From the NCBI GenBank assembly GCA_002862545.1, contig PKDJ01000111.1, positions 1 to 60,013 on the forward strand: a stretch of 60,013 bases of DNA. The letters run 5' to 3'. This document shows, piece by piece, positions 28,679 to 35,646 of this stretch (its first letter is position 1; each line of letters starts with the position of its first letter). The notes under the pieces were generated by a model. It saw nothing but the letters and a program-made list of their open reading frames with translations. It was not told the origin of the DNA and made no database searches. The DNA is from Pseudomonadota bacterium. Lineage in GTDB: Bacteria > Myxococcota_A > UBA796 > GCA-2862545. Position numbers and translations under genes: made by a program.

Positions 28679-29616
28679 ACGAGGAGCCCATCGCGTTCAT
28701 CATCAATCCTCGCTCTGCAGGAGGGCGGACGGGGAGAAGGCTGGACAAGCTGCAAGCCTCCATCAGGGCCAGGTTTGCGAGCGCCGAAGTGCTCCTCACT
28801 CGAAGCATGGGAGATGCCGAGAATCGGGCTCGAGAGGCGATCTCAGGAGGCGCCAAGGTCGTCGTGGCTGTGGGTGGTGACGGAACAGCAAGTGAGGTGG
28901 TCAACGGGCTGGTCGATGCTCCCCAGGGAACGGTCTTCGCCGTGTTGCCGGCGGGCACGGGCTGCGACCTCGTCAAGACACTTCGGATGCCTCGCGATCT
29001 GGACGCGTCCCTGGACGTTGTTGCTCGGGAGCGAGAGCGCCCGGTCGATCTTCTAGAGGTCACATCGCACGTGAACGGCGAGCCTCGAGCGCGTCGCTGC
29101 ATCAACGTTGCCGGATTCGGCGTCAACGGCGATGTGGTCGACCGGGCTAATCGTTCATCGAAGCGCCTTGGTGGAAAGGTCACCTTCCTCTGGAGCACTC
29201 TGCAGAGCCTCGCGGGCTGGAGGGCACCAATCGTTCGAGTCGAGTGGTTGGACGACAGAGACCAGAGCGGCGAATGGGAGGGCCCCCTATGGGCGGCCTT
29301 CATGGCCAATGGCGCCTACTGTGGTGGCGGAATGTGGGTTGGTCGTGATGGCCGAATCGATGACGGAGTGGCCGAGCTCACGATCATTCCGGAGCGTAGT
29401 CTCCTACGGTCCGCGCTCGAGACACCGAGGCTGTACGACGGCAGGATCGGTCATCTACGCGGTGTCGTACGCGCGAAGGTGAGATCGGTGAGGGCATCTG
29501 TCGAGGATTTTACCGTTCGCGTCGACATAGACGGAGAACAGCCCGGGGTACTGCCCGTTAGTGCGCGGGTTTTGCCGAAAGCGATATTGGTAAGGTCTCT
29601 TTCGGTGACCGGGTGA
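28675..29616 (+). CDS. Diacylglycerol kinase family lipid kinase
   Basis: This is a soluble lipid kinase of the DagK/YegS family that phosphorylates diacylglycerol or a related lipid. FIINPRSAGGRTGRR starts the chain, the nucleotide motif GGDGTASEVVNGL is at 67-79, and LPAGTGCDLVKTL follows. The C-terminal beta domain ends with DIDGEQPGVLPV. Length is 313 residues, normal. It overlaps the Fe-S gene by 4 bp, forming a three-gene unit that suggests lipid metabolism (ether lipid or phospholipid recycling). The substrate cannot be told from sequence. Confidence 0.88.
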   Translation: MNEEPIAFIINPRSAGGRTGRRLDKLQASIRARFASAEVLLTRSMGDAENRAREAISGGAKVVVAVGGDGTASEVVNGLVDAPQGTVFAVLPAGTGCDLVKTLRMPRDLDASLDVVARERERPVDLLEVTSHVNGEPRARRCINVAGFGVNGDVVDRANRSSKRLGGKVTFLWSTLQSLAGWRAPIVRVEWLDDRDQSGEWEGPLWAAFMANGAYCGGGMWVGRDGRIDDGVAELTIIPERSLLRSALETPRLYDGRIGHLRGVVRAKVRSVRASVEDFTVRVDIDGEQPGVLPVSARVLPKAILVRSLSVTG

Positions 29617-29725
29617 TTCTGGGCGGCGGCGGCCGAGGAAGCCCCGATTCCGCAAATACCTAAACCCTGACGGGTCGCGTCGGGTCGTAGCTTGGCGCCG
29701 CACGAAAAAACTTGCGGTTCGTCTC

Positions 29726-29755
29726 TTGCCAAACGGGTGAGAGTCAGCGTAGTAA
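29726..29755 (+). promoter_or_regulatory. Candidate promoter of the HU gene
   Basis: TTGCCA (29726-29731) and TAGTAA (29750-29755) are spaced 18 nt apart in an AT-richer gap of 299 bp. The leader to the HU start would be about 150 nt. The rest of the gap has no gene. Confidence 0.4.
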
Positions 29756-29852
29756 GTCTGCGTAAGCTGACACCTTCGCAGCCGAGGTCGATGGCACCTC
29801 TACGCTGTACCTTTCAATTTACTAGGCCGCTTCGTTAGTTCAGACGCGTCAG

Positions 29853-29879
29853 CGCAAAATAGCGTTTGGGAAATTTGCG
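29853..29879 (+). repeat. Inverted repeat upstream of HU
   Basis: CGCAAA (29853-29858) and TTTGCG (29874-29879) flank a 15-nt loop, 37 nt before the HU start codon. It may be a leader hairpin or a self-binding site; HU genes are often autoregulated. Confidence 0.3.
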
Positions 29880-29915
29880 ACCTAGTCGAATCAAGTAGCA
29901 CTCAGAGGAGCTGAC

Positions 29916-30194
29916 ATGAACAAGGCAGACTTGACCGAGGTTCTCTCTTCCCGCGGCGGCATCCCTAAGGTGCGTGCTGCGCAGTACATCAACATCCTCA
30001 CCGAGGCCATTCAGGAGTCCCTCGTGCGCGACGAGAAGGTCACCATCTCCGACTTTGGCACGTTCACGGTCTCCAAGCGCCGTGAGTTCACGGGTCACAA
30101 CCCCAAGAACGGCCAGGTGATGAACGTGCCGGCACGTCGCATCCCCGTCTTCCGCGCGGGCAAGGGCCTCAAGAACGCGCTCAACCCCAACTGA
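29916..30194 (+). CDS. hup: Nucleoid protein HU
   Basis: HU is a small DNA-bending histone-like dimer. The 92-residue chain has the typical NKADLTEVL start and DEKVTISDFGTFTVSKRRE. The DNA-binding arm carries the conserved proline in GHNPKNGQ, followed by VPARRIPVFRAGKGLKNALN. GAGGAG lies before the ATG. The gene ends just before a large hairpin shared with the convergent rsmE end. Specific HU versus IHF assignment is by the short arm and general resemblance. Confidence 0.93.
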   Translation: MNKADLTEVLSSRGGIPKVRAAQYINILTEAIQESLVRDEKVTISDFGTFTVSKRREFTGHNPKNGQVMNVPARRIPVFRAGKGLKNALNPN

Positions 30195-30218
30195 GTGTCG
30201 TTGGGCGTATGCCCACGG

Positions 30219-30250
30219 GGCCGCGTGACCTCTAGGTCTCGCGGCCTCTG
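30219..30250 (+). terminator. Terminator of HU, overlapping the rsmE 3' end
   Basis: GGCCGCG (30219-30225) pairs with CGCGGCC (30240-30246). Inside, after a T-T mismatch, GACC pairs with GGTC around a TCTA loop. TCTGTTGCT follows on the plus strand. The stop codon of rsmE lies inside the hairpin. Confidence 0.7.
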
Positions 30251-30912
30251 TTGCTCAGGGAGATCATCGCCGTTCCAACGGCGACAGCCGTGGCGACTCG
30301 CAAGACGTGAGGGGCCAGACGGCAGGGCTTGGCCCCGGAAGCCAAGAGAGACGTGACCTCGTCGTCTGTGAGTCCGCCCTCCGGCCCGACGACCAGTGCT
30401 GCAGGCCCGGGGTCGGGCGGGGTCTCGGCCGCCGGCTGTCCGAACCAGACGGGTACCTCGAGCATCCTGACGACCTGAATGAGAGGACGGACTGGGTGCA
30501 GCGCGGGAACAGTTGCGCGACCGCACTGCTCTGCGGCCGCGGCCGCCTTCCGCTGCCAGCGCTCGAAGCGCTCTCCCGTTGGTGGTGAACGCCGCAAGCG
30601 GACGAAGTGCAGGTCTGTTGCTCCACACTCGGTCGCGACGCGCACGGCTTCGTCCATCGCCGGTCCGCGTGCGATGGCAAGCACCACATGAACCGGGTGG
30701 GCGGGTGGCAGCACCCTGACGGGCGACGTGGGACGGATGACTGCCGAGGTGGCATTGATGACGAGGACGCCATGGACCTCTCGACCGTTTCCGTCGAACG
30801 CAACGACCTGTGTGCCATCACGAAGCCGAAGGACGCCCGTGAGGTGATGCGCTGTTGCACGAGAGAGCGGAATCGGGTCTGTGTCCACGGTCGGAGTTCG
30901 AACGCGTCTCAT
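30232..30912 (-). CDS. rsmE: 16S rRNA m3U1498 methyltransferase RsmE
   Basis: RsmE methylates U1498 of 16S rRNA. It is a SPOUT enzyme, whose knotted C-terminal half shows the VVGPEGGLTDDEV motif and the ending LRVATAVAVGTAMI. The N-terminal PUA-like domain includes HHLTGVLRLRDGTQVVAFDG. Length is 226 residues. The ATG at 30912 overlaps the prmA stop (ATGA), making the two a translational unit. Confidence 0.92.
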   Translation of the reverse strand: MRRVRTPTVDTDPIPLSRATAHHLTGVLRLRDGTQVVAFDGNGREVHGVLVINATSAVIRPTSPVRVLPPAHPVHVVLAIARGPAMDEAVRVATECGATDLHFVRLRRSPPTGERFERWQRKAAAAAEQCGRATVPALHPVRPLIQVVRMLEVPVWFGQPAAETPPDPGPAALVVGPEGGLTDDEVTSLLASGAKPCRLAPHVLRVATAVAVGTAMISLSNRGRET

Positions 30913-31760
30913 GGACGCTCCCAGACCCGCGCCACCCACTCACCGTTCCGGTCACACTCGACGGGGCGCATACCAAGTGCCGTGAACGCCGAGCGCACTT
31001 GCTCGTCTCGATCGTGCAGGATGCCGGCTTGAATCATCAAGCTCCCCGTCCGCTCGACGAGCGGACGTGCGAGGCGCACCAAGAGCTCGGCGTGCAGGTT
31101 GGCGAGCACGATGTCCCACTGACCCTCGAGCTCGTCGACCGGGGTCGTGTCGAAGGTGGCCTGGAGATGATTTCGAGCCGCGTTGCGCCTCGCATCGTCG
31201 ATTGCGGCGGGCTCGACGTCGATCCCGCGTGCCACCACGCCGTGTCGTGCCGCCGCTAGCGCGAGCACACCGCTGCCGCAGCCGACGTCCAGGGCGCTTC
31301 GTTGGCCAGCCACGTGGCGTTCGAGAGCTTGGAGGGCGCCGACGGTCGAGGGGTGATGCCCTGTGCCGAACCCCTGGCCCGGCTCGATGATCAAGGACCC
31401 GGGTGGGGCATCCCAAGGTGGAGCAACTGTGAGTGTATCCGTGACGCGGACTGGAGCCAGGCCCTCACGCCATGATGTGCTCCAGTCGTCCTCCGCCACC
31501 GGATGCCAGGTGCACTCGAACGGCGCGCCGAGCGCCGCTGTCACGGAGGCGGTGTCCGCATTCTCGAACCAGGCTCTGAGCAGGAGCCTCGGTGGGGGAG
31601 GCGGCGGCGGGCCGGTGTCCCAAGGTTGACGCGGTGGTGGTGCGCTGCCTGGGAGGTAGTCCTCCTGAAGACCTGACGCGCCTAGAGCGAAGAGGAGTGC
31701 TGACCAGTGGTCAAGTCCGCGTCTCGGAACGCCGACCAACCGTAGCTCGAGCCACGCCAC
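30909..31760 (-). CDS. prmA: Ribosomal protein L11 methyltransferase PrmA
   Basis: PrmA trimethylates lysines of L11. The SAM-binding Rossmann motif is LDVGCGSGVLALAAA, preceded by EPGQGFGTGHHPST, and the catalytic-site motif is VLANLHAELL. A proline-rich run (GPPPPPPPR) sits in the N-terminal linker. Length is 283 residues. Start is a GTG sharing one base with the stop of the upstream gene (TAGTG). RsmE follows, so the two ribosome-methylation genes travel together. Confidence 0.92.
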   Translation of the reverse strand: MAWLELRLVGVPRRGLDHWSALLFALGASGLQEDYLPGSAPPPRQPWDTGPPPPPPPRLLLRAWFENADTASVTAALGAPFECTWHPVAEDDWSTSWREGLAPVRVTDTLTVAPPWDAPPGSLIIEPGQGFGTGHHPSTVGALQALERHVAGQRSALDVGCGSGVLALAAARHGVVARGIDVEPAAIDDARRNAARNHLQATFDTTPVDELEGQWDIVLANLHAELLVRLARPLVERTGSLMIQAGILHDRDEQVRSAFTALGMRPVECDRNGEWVARVWERP

Positions 31761-33124
31761 TAGTACGGAGCAGGAGGGCCAGGAGGGGGAAGGGTCGCGC
31801 CGGTCAGGTGGGCCTCCACGACCTTGGCGGCCGCGCTGGCGTCTCGAACTTCGACCCAGGCATCTCCATGCGTTCCGCGAAGGAACATGGCGGGGGTACC
31901 CAGCAGTCCGGTCTTAGACCCTGCCATGGCGTCTGCGACCACCGCATCGCGCGTCTGCGGATCAGCCATGCAGGTCTGCCAGAGATCGACATCGACGCCA
32001 ACCTGCTTAGCCATGAACGCGAGGTCGCTATCCGAGAAGCGCCCTTGGTTGGCGAACAGCAGGGTGTTCATCTCCCAGAACAGCCCCTGGGCTCCGGCAC
32101 ACTGGGCAGCAAAGGCTGCTGCACAGCGCGTCGGGTCACTGTCCTGCTGGAGAGAGGGGTTGCAGGAGCTCGTGAGGGGAAAGACGCGGAAGCGAACCTG
32201 AATCTCCGGAAACTGGGCCACCAGCTGCTTCAAGTCCTTCGAGGCGTGAGCGCAGTGTGGACAGCCGTAGTCGGCGAACTCCAGTAGGACGTAGGGTGCC
32301 TGTGGATCACCATAGAGTGGCTCGGTGTCGGAGAGCTGGACCTCGCCGCGGGGCTGCGTGTAGAGCTTGCCGAGTGCGTTGGGCGTTGGAGCGGCGGCTG
32401 GCGTCTTGGAGGGTGTGCCCTTCTCCGTCGGCGCGGTACGCACGATCGCGCTCGAGTTCTCGTCCGTGTCGTACTGGGGCACCATGACGAGAAGCACGAG
32501 GACGAAGGACGCGGTGATGGCGAGCGCGGCGTTCGAGTTGGCTGCACCACCGATGCCCTTGAACAATCCCTCGCCTTGCAGGCCCCGCAGCGCTGCCCAG
32601 AGCAGTAGGCCATTGCCAATGTAGATGGTGATGCACATCACGCAGACGGCCGAGAGCTTGGTCGCCTCGTAGGCGAGGTAGGCGCTGAATGCGATTGAGG
32701 CGAGGGAAAACAGGCCGCTGACCTGGTGAAAGCGCGGTGTCGAGGAGGCTGGCAGGAGCGCAGCGACCACGAGGCCGAGGTAGAACGCGACTCCGATGAG
32801 GGTGACGGGCACGCCGAACAGCTCGGAGGCGGCGGAGCTGTTGACCACGTCGCAGTTGAGCACGTCGTTGACGTTGCAGATGGACGGCTTGGCGTTCGTC
32901 GCCGTCTTCTGCTGCAGTAGGTAGGCGTTGGCTCCGAGACAGACCAGAGCTGTCGCCAGTGCTCCACGGCGAGCATCGTGCACCACGAGGCCGGCCGTAG
33001 CCAGCAATGCAGCGCCGAGGAGACCGATGATGGCTAGGGGAGAGCCAGAGGCCTGGAGCGCTCCGCCGCCCACGAGAGCTAGGCCAGCCGACCCCCAAAG
33101 ACCATTGCGCAGCTGCACGTTCAT
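31760..33124 (-). CDS. VKOR-DsbA fusion (disulphide-bond formation)
   Basis: This fusion should oxidise exported proteins and recycle itself through the quinone pool. The N-terminal half is a four-to-five-helix VKOR domain. Its loop cysteines are C83 and C91 in CNVNDVLNC, and its active-site pair is C161-C164 in CVMC. The C-terminal half is a thioredoxin-fold DsbA with CPHC at 288-291 and the cis-proline region LLGTPAMFL. A flexible Thr/Pro/Ala linker joins them. Length is 454 residues from the ATG at 33124; AGGAGG lies 12 nt upstream. The longer frame is rejected. It overlaps prmA by one base. Confidence 0.92.
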   Translation of the reverse strand: MNVQLRNGLWGSAGLALVGGGALQASGSPLAIIGLLGAALLATAGLVVHDARRGALATALVCLGANAYLLQQKTATNAKPSICNVNDVLNCDVVNSSAASELFGVPVTLIGVAFYLGLVVAALLPASSTPRFHQVSGLFSLASIAFSAYLAYEATKLSAVCVMCITIYIGNGLLLWAALRGLQGEGLFKGIGGAANSNAALAITASFVLVLLVMVPQYDTDENSSAIVRTAPTEKGTPSKTPAAAPTPNALGKLYTQPRGEVQLSDTEPLYGDPQAPYVLLEFADYGCPHCAHASKDLKQLVAQFPEIQVRFRVFPLTSSCNPSLQQDSDPTRCAAAFAAQCAGAQGLFWEMNTLLFANQGRFSDSDLAFMAKQVGVDVDLWQTCMADPQTRDAVVADAMAGSKTGLLGTPAMFLRGTHGDAWVEVRDASAAAKVVEAHLTGATLPPPGPPAPY

Positions 33125-33219
33125 GACGGTGCCTGCCCTCCTAGCGATGTGGCGGGTATCCCTAGCTCCACGGGTGGGCAACGCGGCTTCGTCTAAGGCA
33201 CCGATGTGCTCCATCGCTG

Positions 33220-33669
33220 TCAGCGGCGACGGAGGTCCTTGTCAGCCTGTCGCTTCTTCAGGGCGTCGCGCTTGTCATGAAGCTTCCGGCCACGTCCTAG
33301 CGCGAGCTCCAGCTTCACGAGGTGACCCTTGAGGTAGAGCCGGAGCGGAACGATGGTCATTCCCTTCTGAAGGAGGCCACGGCGAAGCTTGAGGAGCTCC
33401 GGTTGCTTGAGCAGCAGTCGCCGCTGCCGTACCGGATCGTGGTTCTGACGATTGGCCTCCGCGTAGGGTGAGACGTGGCACTGGACAAGCCACGCGCCGT
33501 CCTTGCCCAGCCGCACGAAGGCCTCGCCGAGGTTGGCTTGACCCGCTCGGATGCTCTTCACCTCACTTCCGACCAGAGCAAGTCCTGCCTCGAATCGATC
33601 GAGCAACTCGAACTCATGTCGGGCTCGGCGGTTCACGACGAGGTCCCGCTGACCGTCCTTCTTCTTCAC
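33220..33669 (-). CDS. smpB: SsrA-binding protein SmpB
   Basis: SmpB carries tmRNA to stalled ribosomes in trans-translation. The 149-residue chain has the family motifs VVNRRARHEFELLDRFEAGL, ALVGSEVKSIRAGQANL, and RLYLKGHLVKLELALGRGRKLHDKR with the basic C-terminal tail. I chose the GTG at 33669 because GGAGG lies 4 nt upstream and it gives the normal length; an upstream ATG would add about 94 foreign residues. No ssrA gene is visible nearby. Confidence 0.93.
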   Translation of the reverse strand: MKKKDGQRDLVVNRRARHEFELLDRFEAGLALVGSEVKSIRAGQANLGEAFVRLGKDGAWLVQCHVSPYAEANRQNHDPVRQRRLLLKQPELLKLRRGLLQKGMTIVPLRLYLKGHLVKLELALGRGRKLHDKRDALKKRQADKDLRRR

Positions 33670-33889
33670 CGCGCCTCCGCAGCACGCAGACGTAACCCCC
33701 GGAGCGAGGGTTCGCGTGGTGGGAGAGAGTGGGATCTGGTGTTCCTCAGAGGCGCTTCGTGTGTACAACTGGTGGGTGCGCCGTCGGATCGCGTGAGCGC
33801 CCGAGATGAGACCGAAATCCTGGGTGTCTGTAGATTGGCCCTGGCGGTCGATCGGTGGAGTCAAGTGGCGTGAGCGGGATCCCATCGGG

Positions 33890-33917
33890 TTGAAAGTGGG
33901 TGAAAGTGGTTTAGAGT
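33890..33917 (+). promoter_or_regulatory. Promoter of the dcw cluster (mraZ)
   Basis: TTGAAA (33890-33895) and TAGAGT (33912-33917) with a 16-nt spacer form a plausible sigma-70 promoter. It lies inside the MraZ repeats, so repressor and polymerase would compete. Confidence 0.65.
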
Positions 33918-33920
33918 GGG
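33891..33920 (+). promoter_or_regulatory. MraZ operator: three 10-bp direct repeats
   Basis: Three adjacent decamers, TGAAAGTGGG, TGAAAGTGGT and TTAGAGTGGG, place GTGG(G/T) at exact 10-bp steps. Known MraZ operators are three or more TGGGN-type repeats at this spacing in front of mraZ. This is strong evidence that the cluster is autorepressed by MraZ. Weaker copies (33861-33880) may extend the array. Confidence 0.85.
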
Positions 33921-33965
33921 CTTGCAAGAGGGAGGGGACCCTCATGCTCATGCGGACTGCAAGTC

Positions 33966-34412
33966 ATGCTGCGCGTGCGCTGCCAAGCCAATGCAACGGT
34001 GGATGCCAAGGGGCGGCTCGCCCTACCGGCACCCATTCGTCGTGCGCTCGCCCAGAACGACGAGTCGCAGCTGGTGCTCTCGTTCCACAAGGGGGCAGTC
34101 TGGGGCTGGACTCTCGGCGACTTCGAGCAGCGAGTGGAGCGACCACTCGCCGACGCCGACCCCTTCGATGCCGACGTGATGGACTTCGTGCACTCGCTCT
34201 TGTCACCGGCACAAGACGTGGACGTGGACGCGCAGGGCAGGATCCGAATTCCGCCTCCTCTACGCGACCTCGCAGGCATCTCGAAGGACGTGATTGTCCA
34301 CTCGGTTCTGCACCGCATCGAGATCTGGGACCGCGCCGTGTGGGACCAGCGCTTCAAGCAGTCGCTCCATCGCACCGCAGAGCGGAGTGGGATGCCCGGG
34401 AGCAGGCGATGA
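33966..34412 (+). CDS. mraZ: Transcriptional regulator MraZ
   Basis: MraZ is an AbrB-like ring-forming repressor of the dcw cluster. The chain has two copies of the fold: VDAKGRLALPAPIRRAL, and DVDAQGRIRIPPPLRDLAGI with the ending IEIWDRAVWDQR. Length is 148 residues. Operator repeats lie 46 nt upstream. The start codon has no good ribosome-binding site next to it; instead GGAGGGG at 33931 precedes an ATG at 33944 in another frame. I chose 33966 because it begins the conserved N terminus. The stop overlaps the rsmH start. Confidence 0.9.
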   Translation: MLRVRCQANATVDAKGRLALPAPIRRALAQNDESQLVLSFHKGAVWGWTLGDFEQRVERPLADADPFDADVMDFVHSLLSPAQDVDVDAQGRIRIPPPLRDLAGISKDVIVHSVLHRIEIWDRAVWDQRFKQSLHRTAERSGMPGSRR

Positions 34413-35311
34413 GCTTCCACCACGTCACGGTGCTGCTGGAGGAGTCCGTAGACGCGCTCGCCCCGCGGGATGGGGGAGTGTATGTCGACTGTACGCTCGG
34501 AGGCGGGGGGCACGCGGCGGCGTTGCTTGCGGCCGCCGACTGCACCGTGATTGGAATCGACCGCGACCCGGCAGCATTGTCCGCAGCAGCCGAGAGGTGC
34601 GGGACGACTCGTCTCCGGGCGGTGCGCGGCAGCTTCGGTGACCTCGGAGCGCACCTCGAGACCATGGGGATCGCGCGCGTCGATGGTGTGCTGGCCGATC
34701 TTGGGGTCAGCTCTCATCAGATCGACACGGCTGAGCGCGGGTTTTCGTTCCGATTCTCGGGCCCAATCGACATGCGGATGGACCCCAACGCTCCGCTCTC
34801 TGCTGCTGACCTCGTCAACGACTGGGACGAGCGTGAGCTCGCGGACGTGATCTGGCAATACGGTGAGGAGAGGCGCTCGCGCCGCGTGGCGCGCGCGATC
34901 GTCTCCGGACGGCCGTGGTCTGACACATCATCTTTGGCTGCTGCAGTCGCTGCGGCAGTGGGGGGGAAGCAGCGCCGGATTCACCCGGCGACACGCACGT
35001 TTCAGGCGCTGAGGATCGCTGTCAATGACGAGCTGGGTGAGCTGGAGCGACTGCTGCCGGCTGCACTTGATCACTTGAACGTGGGCGGAAGGCTCGCGAT
35101 CATCACGTTCCAGTCATTAGATGACCGCATCTGCAAGCGCTTCCTCGCGCGCCACGCCGGACGCAACGCTCCCCGCGACGCATACGGCAACCCCATGGAG
35201 CCCCCAAAGCTCCGCCTCCTTCCCGCCCGTACTCCCTCCCCCCAAGACCCCAACCCCCGCGCGCGCTCGGCGCGCCTCCGTGCTGCAGAGAGGCTTCCGT
35301 GTCCCGAGTGA
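34409..35311 (+). CDS. rsmH: 16S rRNA m4C1402 methyltransferase RsmH
   Basis: RsmH (MraW) methylates C1402 of 16S rRNA. The SAM motif is DCTLGGGGHAAALL; ADLGVSSHQIDTAERGFSFRFSGPIDMRMD is the diagnostic stretch, and HPATRTFQALRIAVNDEL and ITFQSLDDRICKRF follow. The length is 300 residues. The ATG overlaps the mraZ stop (ATGA). A much longer frame extending upstream through mraZ is a frame artefact. Confidence 0.95.
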   Translation: MSFHHVTVLLEESVDALAPRDGGVYVDCTLGGGGHAAALLAAADCTVIGIDRDPAALSAAAERCGTTRLRAVRGSFGDLGAHLETMGIARVDGVLADLGVSSHQIDTAERGFSFRFSGPIDMRMDPNAPLSAADLVNDWDERELADVIWQYGEERRSRRVARAIVSGRPWSDTSSLAAAVAAAVGGKQRRIHPATRTFQALRIAVNDELGELERLLPAALDHLNVGGRLAIITFQSLDDRICKRFLARHAGRNAPRDAYGNPMEPPKLRLLPARTPSPQDPNPRARSARLRAAERLPCPE

Positions 35312-35646
35312 TCACCCCACCGCTTGAGCGGCTGGGCACGAACGAGGTGTCCAACCGCCTTCCGGCGATCGACCTGTCTCGGCTTCGTCCGCTCTGGCGG
35401 TATGTCGTGGCGGCCGTCGCGCTGTTCGCCGTCTGTGCGTTCCATGTGCACGTTGGTCTAGGCGCACAGCAGGCGCGCATCGATCTGGATCGCACGATGC
35501 GGGCGGGTGAGAAGGCGAACCTTCTCGGTAAGCGGCTGGACCTCGAGATCCTGACTCGCACGCGTGAGATTCGGATGGAGGAGGTTGGCGAACAACTGCA
35601 GATGTCCTCTCGCGTGCCGGTGTACCGGCTCCAGGGCGCACAGTGA
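35299..35646 (+). CDS. ftsL: Cell division protein FtsL
   Basis: FtsL is a small bitopic inner-membrane protein that binds FtsB and FtsQ in the divisome. The 115-residue chain has a cytosolic N terminus, one membrane segment (VVAAVALFAVCAFHV) and a periplasmic coiled-coil-prone helix (ANLLGKRLDLEILTRTREIRMEEV). Sequence similarity is low in this family; the call rests on topology and on its place between rsmH and ftsI. GTG start, overlapping rsmH by 13 bp. Confidence 0.8.
   Translation: MSRVITPPLERLGTNEVSNRLPAIDLSRLRPLWRYVVAAVALFAVCAFHVHVGLGAQQARIDLDRTMRAGEKANLLGKRLDLEILTRTREIRMEEVGEQLQMSSRVPVYRLQGAQ

Noticed and set aside
33670-33965. Possible tmRNA gene next to smpB
   Set aside because: No tRNA-like 5' and 3' ends or tag-coding segment with an ALAA-type ending could be found in the gap.
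33806-34408. Long plus-strand frame (501 codons) running through mraZ into rsmH
   Set aside because: Its first 200 codons are the wrong frame of mraZ, Arg/Gly-rich and without family likeness; the rsmH part begins at its own ATG at 34409.
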